Shown piece by piece: positions 28,188-37,037 of a DNA stretch of 64,000 bases. The notes under the pieces were generated by a model that saw only the letters and a program-made list of their open reading frames with translations, made no database searches and had not been told where the DNA came from. A program made the position numbers and the translations under genes. This DNA is from JAFGXT01 sp963677165 (GTDB lineage: Bacteria > Verrucomicrobiota > Lentisphaeria > Victivallales > SZUA-371): positions 3,658,001-3,722,000 of the forward strand of contig CAXXSX010000002.1 in assembly GCA_963677165.2 (NCBI GenBank). The letters run 5' to 3'. Position 1 is the first letter of the stretch; each line of letters starts with the position of its first letter.

Positions 28188-28820
28188 TCACTCCAGATTC
28201 TTTTTATAGGGATATTTCCAGTTAGAATCTTCCTGAGTAACGTGCATATCGCAATATAAAACATTCCTTGAACTTTTGCGGTGATTTGCTTTATAATCAA
28301 TCATTAACGGAGCTTCGGACGCTATGCGTTCAGGAACATAGTAATCCCAGTTAGTATTGGGATAAACCGATTTCATCTTATTGCAGAGACGCCTGCAGCC
28401 ATGTGCTTCGCTTCCATATTGATACTCAAAATCATAACTGGTTCCATGATATTTCGCTTCAAACCCGGTTCCATCATTAATATCTTCCGGACAACACCAC
28501 ATTTTATTGGGATTGGGATAGGAGGAGCCCCAGCGATAAGTCACATCATGGCCTCCTACCCAGGGATTGAATAATATAACAAAGCTGTAGATGTAAGTGG
28601 GAAACGAGTTGCCTTTTTTGTAAGGCAAAAGACCATCGTATGAGTCACAGTAGTTTACAATGCCAACCCCCATTTGCTTAAGATTTGATGCACATTTGAT
28701 TCTTTTGGCGCTGCGCCTGGCACTGCTTAGTGCCGGTAACAGCATAGCTGCCAGGATAGCTATGATCGCTATCACGACAAGGAGTTCGATGAGTGTGAAA
28801 TTGTTTTGTTCTCTTTTCAT
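28188..28820 (-). CDS. Secreted pseudopilin (divergent C-terminal motif)
   Basis: About 210 residues with the leader MKREQNNFTLIELLVVIAII, a membrane helix and a Cys- and Tyr-rich globular domain. The C-terminal signature seen in its relatives is degenerate here: HRKSSRNVLYCDMH has ten residues between His and Asp and Met in place of Gly. The start at 28820 is chosen because GGAGA lies just upstream and it yields the standard short leader; the frame extends to 28871. It is first in a two-gene operon with the GH2 enzyme. Confidence 0.88.
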   Translation of the reverse strand: MKREQNNFTLIELLVVIAIIAILAAMLLPALSSARRSAKRIKCASNLKQMGVGIVNYCDSYDGLLPYKKGNSFPTYIYSFVILFNPWVGGHDVTYRWGSSYPNPNKMWCCPEDINDGTGFEAKYHGTSYDFEYQYGSEAHGCRRLCNKMKSVYPNTNWDYYVPERIASEAPLMIDYKANHRKSSRNVLYCDMHVTQEDSNWKYPYKKNLE

Positions 28821-28894
28821 GTTTTTCTCCATTTTCTTTGTTTTTCCCATTAAATATAAAACATGGTTCACTGAAACAGTCTTGCAACAGTTTT

Positions 28895-29017
28895 ATTATA
28901 TAATGAAATATTATTATTGTCAACTAAAAATATATTGAAATTCTGATAAAAAATTATAGTTTTTCACTTGTTTTTATTATATGCAGCAGTTATAATATTC
29001 ATTGAAACTGTTTCAAT
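28895..29017. promoter_or_regulatory. Divergent promoters and operator for LacI and pseudopilin/GH2
   Basis: For the LacI gene, TTGTTT (28968-28973) and TATAAT (28991-28996) are 17 bases apart, and directly downstream lies the perfect palindrome ATTGAAAC-T-GTTTCAAT (29001-29017). For the other strand, a TATAAT is read at 28900-28895, and just after it lies a weaker half-conserved site containing CTGAAACAGTC (28868-28886). This fits autorepression plus repression of the pseudopilin/GH2 operon by the LacI protein. Confidence 0.65.
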
Positions 29018-29050
29018 AAACAATGAAATCAAGTTTTAAAATGGAGAAAT

Positions 29051-30076
29051 ATGTCTGATAATACAATATATGATGTCGCCAGAAAAGCAGGAGTTAGTGC
29101 TTCTACCGTTTCGCGAGTAATAAACCAGCGGGCAGGCGTAAACAGTGAAACAACCAGAAAAGTAAATCACGCTTTGAATGAATTGAATTTCCGCCCTCGC
29201 TGGAAGGCGGCTCCGGCAAAGTCAATCGGCGTTATTGTTCATCCACATCATGAATGCCTGGCGAATCCTTTTGTATCCACGCTTCTTTCTGCTATAAGTG
29301 AAATGCTGTTTGCCGAAGGGTATACCGTACAGCTCATTCCACGAAAGCAGAGCGATTCATCAATTAATGGTTTGGCTGGTTTGGTTTCAACTCATACGAT
29401 CCAAGGTGTAATAATCATTCCCATGCATCAGTTTTACGGGCTTTCTGAACGATTAAGTGCTGAGCATTTTAACGTTCCACATGTTGTAATTGGAATGGAA
29501 CAGCATGATACCGCTGAGGATTGTTCTTATTACCGGATCGGAACCGATGATATTACTTCAGGAAAACAGCTGGCTACTTTTTTATTGAGACAGAATCTCA
29601 AAACGTTTGAAATCGTTTCCCCGGATCAGCGTGACTGCTGTCACAGCAAGCGAATACTCGGAATACTCAGTTCATTAAAAAAGGCCGGAATTGATCCGCA
29701 AAGTATCCCTATTCATGAGTATTCAGATGTAACTGTAAGTAACGGTAAGGCAGCAGCGGCTGAAATCGCCACACAACCGGAACTTCCTGACGCGGTCATT
29801 GTGACTGACTCGTCTCTGGCGATGGGTTTCTGTGCAGGATGCATTCAGGCGGGAATTCACATTCCCGATGATATGTCGATTGTTGGTTTTGAGGACGCTG
29901 ATGAACTTGAGACAACCGCTCCGCCATTGACCGCGATGAAGCAGCCTACTCGCAAAATGGGAGAGATGGCCGTACAGCTCCTTCTTGCTCAAATTCATGA
30001 ACAGGCACTGGATAATATTCCAGGGATGCTTAAGCATTCTCTTGTCATCCGTAATTCAGTGACATTGGGCCGATAG
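29051..30076 (+). CDS. LacI-family transcriptional regulator
   Basis: A 341-residue repressor with the LacI helix-turn-helix and hinge (TIYDVARKAGVSASTVSRVIN) and a sugar-binding core (about 60-341) with the C-terminal elements PDAVIVTDSSLAMGF and IVGFEDADELETTAPPLTA. It is divergent from the pseudopilin/GH2 operon, with a matching operator in the 230-base spacer, so it likely represses that operon until a breakdown sugar is present. GGAG lies before the ATG. Confidence 0.93.
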   Translation: MSDNTIYDVARKAGVSASTVSRVINQRAGVNSETTRKVNHALNELNFRPRWKAAPAKSIGVIVHPHHECLANPFVSTLLSAISEMLFAEGYTVQLIPRKQSDSSINGLAGLVSTHTIQGVIIIPMHQFYGLSERLSAEHFNVPHVVIGMEQHDTAEDCSYYRIGTDDITSGKQLATFLLRQNLKTFEIVSPDQRDCCHSKRILGILSSLKKAGIDPQSIPIHEYSDVTVSNGKAAAAEIATQPELPDAVIVTDSSLAMGFCAGCIQAGIHIPDDMSIVGFEDADELETTAPPLTAMKQPTRKMGEMAVQLLLAQIHEQALDNIPGMLKHSLVIRNSVTLGR

Positions 30077-30098
30077 AAGAAAACTAAAATGTAATCAA

Positions 30099-30131
30099 AA
30101 AGCCCCGGCAGGGAAATCCAGCCGGGGCTTT
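30099..30131. terminator. Bidirectional intrinsic terminator between lacI-type gene and pgk
   Basis: AAAGCCCCGGC (30099-30109) pairs perfectly with GCCGGGGCTTT (30121-30131). Stem with A/T flanks serves both converging genes. Confidence 0.9.
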
Positions 30132-30160
30132 GAATATTCAGAATCGCCTATGATATAGAC

Positions 30161-31384
30161 TTAGGCATCCGCCAGAGCGACAACACCCGGAAGTTCTTTA
30201 CCTTCGAGAAATTCGAGGGAAGCGCCGCCGCCGGTTGAGATGTGGCTCATTTTGTCAGCCAGACCGCTCTGATTGACAGCCGCGACAGAGTCACCGCCGC
30301 CGATAATGCTGGTGGAATCGCTATCAGCTACCGCCTGGCATACGCCCATGGTTCCAGCTGCGAAATTAGACATTTCAAAGCAGCCCATCGGACCGTTCCA
30401 TACAACGGTTTTAGCTTTAAGGATTTCAGCCGCATAAGCTTTGGTTGTTTCCGGACCGATATCAAGGGCCAGGAAGCCATCGTCGATGCTGGTGCCGACA
30501 ACTTTAGTAGTTGCGTCGTTATCGAACTTGTCAGCTTCGACGTTGTCGGTCGGAAGCATGAATTTAACGCCTTTTTCTTCGGCTTTCTTCATGATTGATT
30601 TTGCGGTATCAACCAGATCGTCTTCGCAGAGTGATCCGCCGATTGTATAACCAAGGGCTTTGTAGAAAGTATAAGCCATTCCACCGCCGATCAGAATAGT
30701 GTCAACTTTTTCCATCAGACTGGTCAGAACTTCAAGTTTTCCGGAAACTTTGGCACCGCCGATAATTGCAACGAAAGGACGTTTCGGGTCGGCAACAGCC
30801 TGTCCGAGGTACTGGATTTCTTTTTCAAGCAGGAAACCACTTACGCAGTTTGCTTTGTCCATGAATTCAGTGATGATAGCAGTTGAAGCATGGGCACGGT
30901 GAGCAGTACCGAATGCATCGTTGCAGTAAACATCGCCAAGCTTTGCAAGCTCTCCAGCGAAAGCTTTCTGAGCTGCCTTATCTTCATCTGTTTTGCATTT
31001 CAGGTCTTCTTCCTTGTGGTAGCGAGTGTTTTCGCAAACCAGGATTTCACCTGCTTTCAGAGCTTTGGCCTGAGCAACAACTGCTTCGCCAACGCAGTCG
31101 GAAGCCATAGTGACTTCTTTTCCGAGAAGTTCAGCAAGTTTGTCTGCTGCCGGTTTCAGGCTGAATTCAGGTTTAACCTCACCTTTCGGGCGACCGAGGT
31201 GTGACAGAAGTACCAGAGAGGCGCCATTGTCAATGATGTATTTAATGGTTGGCAGGGCGGCACGTACACGGGTGTCGTCAGTTACAACGCCGTCTTTCAA
31301 CGGAACGTTGAAGTCAACGCGCATAACTACTCTCTTACCTTTGATATCGATGTCTTTGATGGTCTTTTTATTGAGATTCATCAT
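30161..31384 (-). CDS. pgk: Phosphoglycerate kinase
   Basis: The glycolytic enzyme that makes ATP from 1,3-bisphosphoglycerate. The protein of 407 residues shows the family motifs VVMRVDFNVPLKDG, SHLGRPKG, GGAKVSGKLEVL, the nucleotide-site VVWNGPMGCFE and the C-terminal GGGDSVAAVNQ ... STGGGASLEFLEG. Two adjacent ATGs (31384 and 31381) share an AGGAG site. It lies 143 bases downstream of gap, with a terminator-like hairpin between, so it may be partly expressed by read-through. Confidence 0.98.
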   Translation of the reverse strand: MMNLNKKTIKDIDIKGKRVVMRVDFNVPLKDGVVTDDTRVRAALPTIKYIIDNGASLVLLSHLGRPKGEVKPEFSLKPAADKLAELLGKEVTMASDCVGEAVVAQAKALKAGEILVCENTRYHKEEDLKCKTDEDKAAQKAFAGELAKLGDVYCNDAFGTAHRAHASTAIITEFMDKANCVSGFLLEKEIQYLGQAVADPKRPFVAIIGGAKVSGKLEVLTSLMEKVDTILIGGGMAYTFYKALGYTIGGSLCEDDLVDTAKSIMKKAEEKGVKFMLPTDNVEADKFDNDATTKVVGTSIDDGFLALDIGPETTKAYAAEILKAKTVVWNGPMGCFEMSNFAAGTMGVCQAVADSDSTSIIGGGDSVAAVNQSGLADKMSHISTGGGASLEFLEGKELPGVVALADA

Positions 31385-31441
31385 CGTATCTCCTGTAAAA
31401 ATATTTCAATTCAGGTCCGGGAACGTCCGGCCTTTTAACAA

Positions 31442-31476
31442 AAAACCCGAAGAACCACAAAGGCTCTCCGGGTTTG
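31442..31476 (-). terminator. Terminator-like hairpin between gap and pgk
   Basis: On the minus strand, AAACCCGGAGAGCC pairs with GGTTCTTCGGGTTT (two G-U pairs) and is followed by a T-run. It would lower pgk transcription relative to gap or end the gap message. Confidence 0.75.
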
Positions 31477-31526
31477 ACTCAAGTCATAATATTGACATGA
31501 TCGTCAATGTCTGCAACAGCCTCTAA

Positions 31527-32525
31527 TTAGAGAGAAGCAATTTTGCAGATCAGGTCAACAACCTTGTTGGAGTAACCCCATTCGTTGTCGTACCATGAAA
31601 CAACTTTGACGAAGTTGTCATTCAGAGCAATACCGGCGTCTGCATCGAAAGTAGAGGTGCAAACTTCACCGACGAAGTCCTGAGAAACAACAGCTTCTTC
31701 GGTGTAACCGAGGATGCCTTTCAGGCTGCTTTCAGAAGCTTCTTTCATAGCTGTGCAGATGTCTTCGTAAGAAGCACCTTTGTCCAGGCGGCAAGTCAGG
31801 TCAACAACTGAAACGTCCGCAGTAGGAACGCGCAGAGCCATACCAGTCAGTTTGCCGTTCAGGGCAGGGATAACTTTACCAACAGCTTTAGCTGCACCAG
31901 TAGAAGAAGGAATGATGTTAGTGAGAGCGGCACGGCCACCTCTCCAGTCTTTCATTGAAGGACCGTCAACAGTTTTCTGAGTAGCAGTAGTAGCGTGAAC
32001 AGTAGTCATCAGACCTTCAACGATACCGAATTTGTCATTCAGAACCTTAGCGATCGGAGCCAGGCAGTTAGTAGTACAAGAAGCGTTGGAAACGATAGTC
32101 ATGTCAGCAGTCAGTTCGCTGTCATTTACGCCCATAACGAACATCGGAGTGTCATCTTTAGACGGAGCAGACATTACAACTTTCTTTGCACCAGCTTCGA
32201 TGTGTTTTACAGCTTTTTCCTTAGTCAGGAAAAGACCAGTAGATTCAACTACGTATTCAGCACCAACTGCATCCCATTTCAGGTCTGCAGGATCTCTTTC
32301 AGAGGTGATGCGAATTTTGTTGCCGTTTACAACGAGCATTCCATCTTCAACTGAAACTTCACCGTCGAATTTACCGTGTACTGAGTCGTACTTCAGCATG
32401 TAAGCAATGTAATCAACATCCAGCAGGTCGTTGATTCCTACAACCTGAACATCGCTGCGTGACTGAGCGGCGCGGAAAACGAGGCGACCGATACGTCCGA
32501 AACCATTGATACCAATTTTGATCAT
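31527..32525 (-). CDS. gap: Glyceraldehyde-3-phosphate dehydrogenase
   Basis: Standard NAD-dependent GAPDH, 332 residues from the start used here. It shows IKIGINGFGRIGRLVFRAA, the active-site SNASCTTNCLAP with the catalytic Cys, and the C-terminal WYDNEWGYSNKVVDL. The frame extends 19 codons further up to 32582, but the universal N-terminus and an AAAGGGA site place the start at 32525. It precedes pgk in the same direction, the common glycolytic pairing. Confidence 0.98.
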   Translation of the reverse strand: MIKIGINGFGRIGRLVFRAAQSRSDVQVVGINDLLDVDYIAYMLKYDSVHGKFDGEVSVEDGMLVVNGNKIRITSERDPADLKWDAVGAEYVVESTGLFLTKEKAVKHIEAGAKKVVMSAPSKDDTPMFVMGVNDSELTADMTIVSNASCTTNCLAPIAKVLNDKFGIVEGLMTTVHATTATQKTVDGPSMKDWRGGRAALTNIIPSSTGAAKAVGKVIPALNGKLTGMALRVPTADVSVVDLTCRLDKGASYEDICTAMKEASESSLKGILGYTEEAVVSQDFVGEVCTSTFDADAGIALNDNFVKVVSWYDNEWGYSNKVVDLICKIASL

Positions 32526-32563
32526 TTTTCGGGTTCCCTTTATTTTAAGATTAAACTTATTAT

Positions 32564-32581
32564 TGAAACGTAACCGTTTCA
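32564..32581. promoter_or_regulatory. Inverted repeat upstream of gap
   Basis: TGAAACG-TAAC-CGTTTCA, 7-base arms, about 40 bases before the gap start codon. The arms resemble LacI/Cra-type half-sites, but the four-base insert is not typical; it could also be a 5' leader hairpin. Confidence 0.4.
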
Positions 32582-32981
32582 CTTCCTAAATTGTAATAAG
32601 AATTGGTAATCTATTGTGTGATATGAAAAAAGTCAAAGAAATTTGTCCACAAAAAACGAAAAAGATATTATTTTATCGAAGAACAAGCGGTTTTTTTACA
32701 AATTTCTCACAAAAAAGCCGTGATTTATATAAAAATTCATGAATGAACAAGGTATATACCGCTTTTTTGTTTTTCTCAGGCGCAATTAATAGATGCAAAA
32801 TATAAGATTGCTCTTCCGGATGTTTCGAAAGAGCATATCATTTGATGCCAATTGTTTGGAGGAAGGACTTTTATAAATGTCCGCCTTTTTCCCTGTTTGG
32901 TGAACAGCGTATTATTTAGCGGTCAAGTATCGCTTCCTGAGTTTTCGGCAGGATATTGGAGATCCTGCCGGAATAGTTCAT
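32582..32981. other. Intergenic region between gap and the DUF6259-like gene
   Basis: About 400 bases, AT-rich, holding the gap promoter. Near the right end CGGCAGGAT (32946-32954) pairs with ATCCTGCCG (32962-32970), 12 bases after the DUF6259-like stop on the minus strand; it lacks a T-run, so it may be a weak terminator or a 3' stabilising stem. No gene is seen. Confidence 0.5.
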
Positions 32982-35033
32982 TTACTCCGATTTTGAATAA
33001 ATTACAACAGCCAGTCCGTGACGACCGATCGTAATATCCGCTGATTCGTTGTCGCCGGAAACGGAGATGTCTCCAAGCCCATCATACTCGTCGAATTTGT
33101 AACCCGAAATGTTCAGATGGCAATTAGTACTGTTTAGATGGCTCTGGGTTACAAGTACCGCCATACGGTTTCCTGTTGTAAATGCCGATGAAAATACTTC
33201 CGGGTTGTCGATCGTAAAGCCGTCGGTGTCGCGCATGGTTCCGTTCAGCAACAGATCGGGATATTTGTCGCGTAGACGGTTGGCCTGTTTCATGTATGCC
33301 TGATAATGCGGTGTTTCGGCGATTGTGGCGCGGCAACGATATATCTCAACATCGCTGCGGAAGCCGCGAAGCAGACAGAGATTGACCCGGCGTTCGATGT
33401 CGGTGTCATCGCGGATTTCCCGGTCACTTACGATGATTTCCGGAAAGGTGTAGCGTCCCCATTCCGGAAACTGTTCCATTACCGGTTTTTCTCCGGTTGA
33501 CTCCCAGTCGTTTGCGACTTTGCAGCCACCTGTTATATTATGGATATAGTCGACCTGGGTGGCAACGACGTCAATGAACCATTCCGTGCCGAAGCTGAAC
33601 AGAGGATTACGACTGCGGACATATTTACGTAAACGGCGCAACACATCAGCGTAAACCTCCATTGTATTAAGGAAGGGAACTGGATGTCCGTGCGAGTCGT
33701 CCCAGCACTGCGGCGGACAGAAGCCCAGCTGGTCAAAAAAGATTCCGTCAACTTCAAGGTCCAGCGCGATATCGCAAAGTTTTTTCAGGTGTTCATACCA
33801 CTCATCTGTTCCGAGGCATGCTGCGGTGAAGTTCTTGTTTCCGAACTGGCGTAGGGCAGTGCCGTCGCCGCCAAACATGTAACGTTCCTGATGAAGAGTT
33901 CCATTGGCGTTTTTTATCGACAGGCGTTCTCCTTTTTCTTTATAGAAGTCTGTTTCCATATCAATTAACCTTCCATTGAAATACAACAGAATTTTACCAC
34001 CGCTGTCCCTGAATTCTTTTATGTATTTTTTTAGTTGTTCCCGTCCGCCCTGTGTTTCATCAAAATTGTATTCGGGATATCCGGCATCGTGTCCCTCACG
34101 GTGCCAGCCGAACATGAACAGGGTATCAATTCCTGCTGCCATACCATCGTTAAGAATTTTCGGCATTTGATCGTGACGAAACATGATTTCGCCATACTGG
34201 TGACGCATGATGATGCGCTGCCAGCCGTTCATATTCTTTATATGGTCGGGAATGTCGTTGACGGGCGTATACCAGGTATCCGCCCAGTTTCGATAGATGT
34301 GTGAAGCCTGGTGCCAGCTTCCTGAGTAGGGGGCGAAAACAAAGTTAGGGAACGATTTTTTCTCTCCCGGTTTTAGAAAAGGGTATTTTGCCAGGCTTGC
34401 ATCGAATGCATTACCGCGCAGCCTCAGCAGGTGTAGCGTAGTCTGAAAGCTGTTATCGTGACTGCCTACATATAAGCCCTGTTCCGGAGTATCCAGAACA
34501 TAGCAGTTCGTTGTTGCTCGATCCGGATATAATACGGACATTTCATGTGCCTTGTGGTCAGCAGCGCAGTAGTAAGTTGTGGTTTCTTCCAGTTTCTTCC
34601 TGATGTTACGGTACTGTTCGCCACTTCTGAAGGTCCAGATGAGACGTTGATTTTTAAGCATGTTCATGTTGCGCACTGCTACATGTAGCTCGCGTATGGT
34701 CAGGTCATCAGACTGGTTATCTACGAAAGCATCAATAACAATCTGTTCTTTTTTAAGCCGAAACTTAAATTTAAGTTTGACGTTGAGTCTGCTGGTTGTT
34801 GTCGTAATCGAGTCATATTCAATAATGATCTCATTACCGGTGCAATAGCACTTGGGCTGCCGGCAATCAGCGCCGTCAACCGCAATTTCTTTGACCATGC
34901 CCTGTTCGTAGATCAGACGCCAGAAGTTCTGTTGTCCCGCGTAGTTGTGGCCACTTTTCAGGTTAATCAGTTCTGTGAGATTGGCATTGGCATCGAGCGA
35001 AAGCTTGACAAATTCGTTGGAGATCGTGTTCAT
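32982..35033 (-). CDS. DUF6259-like glycosidase (putative TIM barrel)
   Basis: A 683-residue protein without signal peptide. An N-terminal beta-sandwich (about 1-250) is followed by a TIM-barrel region (about 270-560) with GIDTLFMFGWHREGHDAGYP, EVDGIFFDQLGF (a likely catalytic Asp strand, as in GH36-like barrels) and FSFGTEWFIDVV, then a C-terminal beta domain. The architecture resembles DUF6259 proteins, which are glycosidase-like. It lies 73 bases after an IclR regulator in the same direction. The lack of an export signal suggests action on imported oligosaccharides. The family name is from memory of its features and is not verified. Confidence 0.7.
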   Translation of the reverse strand: MNTISNEFVKLSLDANANLTELINLKSGHNYAGQQNFWRLIYEQGMVKEIAVDGADCRQPKCYCTGNEIIIEYDSITTTTSRLNVKLKFKFRLKKEQIVIDAFVDNQSDDLTIRELHVAVRNMNMLKNQRLIWTFRSGEQYRNIRKKLEETTTYYCAADHKAHEMSVLYPDRATTNCYVLDTPEQGLYVGSHDNSFQTTLHLLRLRGNAFDASLAKYPFLKPGEKKSFPNFVFAPYSGSWHQASHIYRNWADTWYTPVNDIPDHIKNMNGWQRIIMRHQYGEIMFRHDQMPKILNDGMAAGIDTLFMFGWHREGHDAGYPEYNFDETQGGREQLKKYIKEFRDSGGKILLYFNGRLIDMETDFYKEKGERLSIKNANGTLHQERYMFGGDGTALRQFGNKNFTAACLGTDEWYEHLKKLCDIALDLEVDGIFFDQLGFCPPQCWDDSHGHPVPFLNTMEVYADVLRRLRKYVRSRNPLFSFGTEWFIDVVATQVDYIHNITGGCKVANDWESTGEKPVMEQFPEWGRYTFPEIIVSDREIRDDTDIERRVNLCLLRGFRSDVEIYRCRATIAETPHYQAYMKQANRLRDKYPDLLLNGTMRDTDGFTIDNPEVFSSAFTTGNRMAVLVTQSHLNSTNCHLNISGYKFDEYDGLGDISVSGDNESADITIGRHGLAVVIYSKSE

Positions 35034-35106
35034 TTGATTGTTACCTTTTACGTCTTGTAATTTAATTGTTTTAAATATGGAGATGCGTAAATTAGCTAAA
35101 TGATGA

Positions 35107-35829
35107 TTATTTACTAAGCTCTTTGGCTATATTTTTTAGTTCTTGAAGAATTTCTTCACGATGATTACCATTAAAGCGATAGGATGGAACAAATGTTCCC
35201 AGAGCGGCTGGAGTATTGGAGCTGTCCCAAACTGGAACAGCGATTTGATAGAAATCCGTTCGTTCAATGATCATGCATGATTTTTGGCGGATTTCAGCCA
35301 GGGATCGTTCAAGGTCTTCCCGGGTTTCAGCCTCTTTCCAGATTGTAGGCAGCCCCAGTGCTTTTATTGCTGATTCCAGGTCCTCCGGTGTGGTATGGGC
35401 CAGTAGAAGTCGTCCGGTGGCGTTTCCATATATATCCTGCAAAATAAGATCGGGTTTTACTTGGATCGTATTTCGACCTTCTTCTTTTATCAGTATATAG
35501 CGGGTCCCGTTGCGGGTTACTGCCAGCAATATGGTTTCACCCAGTTCTGTGGCAAACTTTTCAAGCATTGGCTTTGCTTGTTCCGTCAGTTCATGACGGT
35601 AAACGCTTTGGCTGCTGAAGTGATTAACTGCCGGGCCGATTCGGTATCCTTTGCGTTTCCCCTGGGTTTCAAGATAGCCCATTGTTACAAGGGTATTAAT
35701 GATGTGATAACAGGTCGTGTTTTTCATTCCACTGGCTTCGGCAAAATCACTGACCGAAAATATTCTATCAGGTTCATCTGCTGCCAGTTCCAGTAATTTT
35801 AGACCACGTTTTAGTACTTGTATTTCCAT
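35107..35829 (-). CDS. IclR-family transcriptional regulator
   Basis: A protein of 240 residues with an N-terminal winged helix (about 5-65; FSVSDFAEASGMKNTTCYHI) and the IclR effector domain (about 75-240; ETILLAVTRNGTRYILI, GNATGRLLLAHTTPEDLE, QIAVPVWDSSNTPAALGTF). The start at 35829 has GAGGT 5 bases upstream; the ATG at 35841 overlaps that site. It is the first gene before the DUF6259-like glycosidase and probably controls it and itself. Confidence 0.92.
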   Translation of the reverse strand: MEIQVLKRGLKLLELAADEPDRIFSVSDFAEASGMKNTTCYHIINTLVTMGYLETQGKRKGYRIGPAVNHFSSQSVYRHELTEQAKPMLEKFATELGETILLAVTRNGTRYILIKEEGRNTIQVKPDLILQDIYGNATGRLLLAHTTPEDLESAIKALGLPTIWKEAETREDLERSLAEIRQKSCMIIERTDFYQIAVPVWDSSNTPAALGTFVPSYRFNGNHREEILQELKNIAKELSK

Positions 35830-35842
35830 GATGTACCTCATT

Positions 35843-35865
35843 TATATTTAATTATGTTAAATATA
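35843..35865. promoter_or_regulatory. Perfect palindrome upstream of the IclR gene
   Basis: TATATTTAA-N5-TTAAATATA with exact 9-base arms, 13 bases upstream of the IclR start; a further TTAAATATA half lies at 35877-35885. This is a good candidate for the IclR autoregulatory operator, though the AT-richness of the spacer lowers confidence. Confidence 0.55.
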
Positions 35866-35952
35866 ATCTAATTATTTTAAATATATTATGATGTAATTAT
35901 ATAAATATAAATCGAAATGTCAAGGTTTTATTAAGAAAATTTCAAGAAAGTA

Positions 35953-36011
35953 TTGACAACTTAGTAAACATTTACTATAATTAGAAACAGAGGTTAGTAA
36001 ACATTTACTAA
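35953..36011 (+). promoter_or_regulatory. Consensus sigma70 promoter with twin LacI operators
   Basis: TTGACA (35953-35958) and TATAAT (35976-35981) are an exact consensus pair with 17-base spacing. Operator 1, TTAGTAAACATTTACTAT (35961-35978), fills the spacer; operator 2, the perfect palindrome TTAGTAAA-CA-TTTACTAA (35994-36011), covers the transcribed leader 33 bases on. The LacI protein encoded at once downstream is the natural ligand. Confidence 0.88.
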
Positions 36012-36021
36012 AAGGATGTGT

Positions 36022-37017
36022 ATGCGCAGAAAAGTTACATTGATCAGTATAGCGGAAGCCTGCAATGTGAAACCGGCTACGGTTAGTCGGGTGTTGAATA
36101 ATGTTAGTAAAGGCTTTTCCGTTTCCGATGAAAAGCGCAGTCTGATAAAGAATACAGCCCGGGATATGGGATATATACCGAATCTTGCAGCCCAGAATTT
36201 ACGACTTAACCGGACAAACCGGATTATGGTCTATGGGCTTACTGCCGGATGGGGGATTCTGGAAACAACTTATAGTCATATGCTGACTTCCTGTGTAAAT
36301 AAACTGAACGATGCAGGTTTTGAAGTTGATGTGGTTTATCCGGCATCGAAGAAACAGATTTTTTCCCGTATGGCGTTTGATGGTGCAGTTATTGTTAATC
36401 CCGGTTTCAGTCTGCTGATTGATGATCTGAAAAGGTTGAATATGCCTTATGTTATTATGAATGACCGTGTTGATGATGGCAGTAGCTCATATGTTGCCGT
36501 TGATGATTTCGAAGGGATGAAGCTTGCGTTTGAACATTTGAACCGAAAGGGTCATACTAAAATTGCCTATCGATGCAGTCAGCATTGTGCGGAAAATCAA
36601 AAAATGCACCGAAGCATTTCTGACCGTCACAACGCATATAAGCAACATATGGATTTGCGGAATTTTGATGCGTTTTCGGATTATGAAACAGCGCATTCCG
36701 CTCATGATTTTATTCAAGAATGTTTGCAGAGGAAAATCACGGCCATTATTACTTATGATGTGACAAATTCCCTTGAGCTGCTGAAACAGTGCGCAGTTGA
36801 AGGATTGACAATTCCTGAAGATCTCAGTATCCTTACTTTTAATGAGCCCAGTTATCCGACTTTTCCGGAACTCTCGTCGATTTCTCTGCCGTTGGAAAAG
36901 ATGGGAGACGCTGTGGCTGGAATATTGATTGCGGCAATCAACGGAGAGAAGTCTGTTCAGCAACGGATTTTCAGTGAGAGCCTAATAGAAAGAAATTCGA
37001 TAAAGGATTTAACATAA
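36022..37017 (+). CDS. LacI-family transcriptional regulator
   Basis: About 331 residues with the helix-turn-helix and hinge TLISIAEACNVKPATVSRVL followed by LRLNRTNRIMVYG, and a sugar-binding core (GMKLAFEHLNRKGHTKIAY). ATG 36022 is preferred because AAAGG then has 6-base spacing; the ATG at 36016 abuts it. It is the first gene of a LacI-pseudopilin-GH39-like unit and lies under a promoter with two operators it probably binds. A second copy of the same unit begins at 40634. Confidence 0.93.
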   Translation: MRRKVTLISIAEACNVKPATVSRVLNNVSKGFSVSDEKRSLIKNTARDMGYIPNLAAQNLRLNRTNRIMVYGLTAGWGILETTYSHMLTSCVNKLNDAGFEVDVVYPASKKQIFSRMAFDGAVIVNPGFSLLIDDLKRLNMPYVIMNDRVDDGSSSYVAVDDFEGMKLAFEHLNRKGHTKIAYRCSQHCAENQKMHRSISDRHNAYKQHMDLRNFDAFSDYETAHSAHDFIQECLQRKITAIITYDVTNSLELLKQCAVEGLTIPEDLSILTFNEPSYPTFPELSSISLPLEKMGDAVAGILIAAINGEKSVQQRIFSESLIERNSIKDLT

Positions 37018-37037
37018 CAAATAAAATGGAGAAAGAA

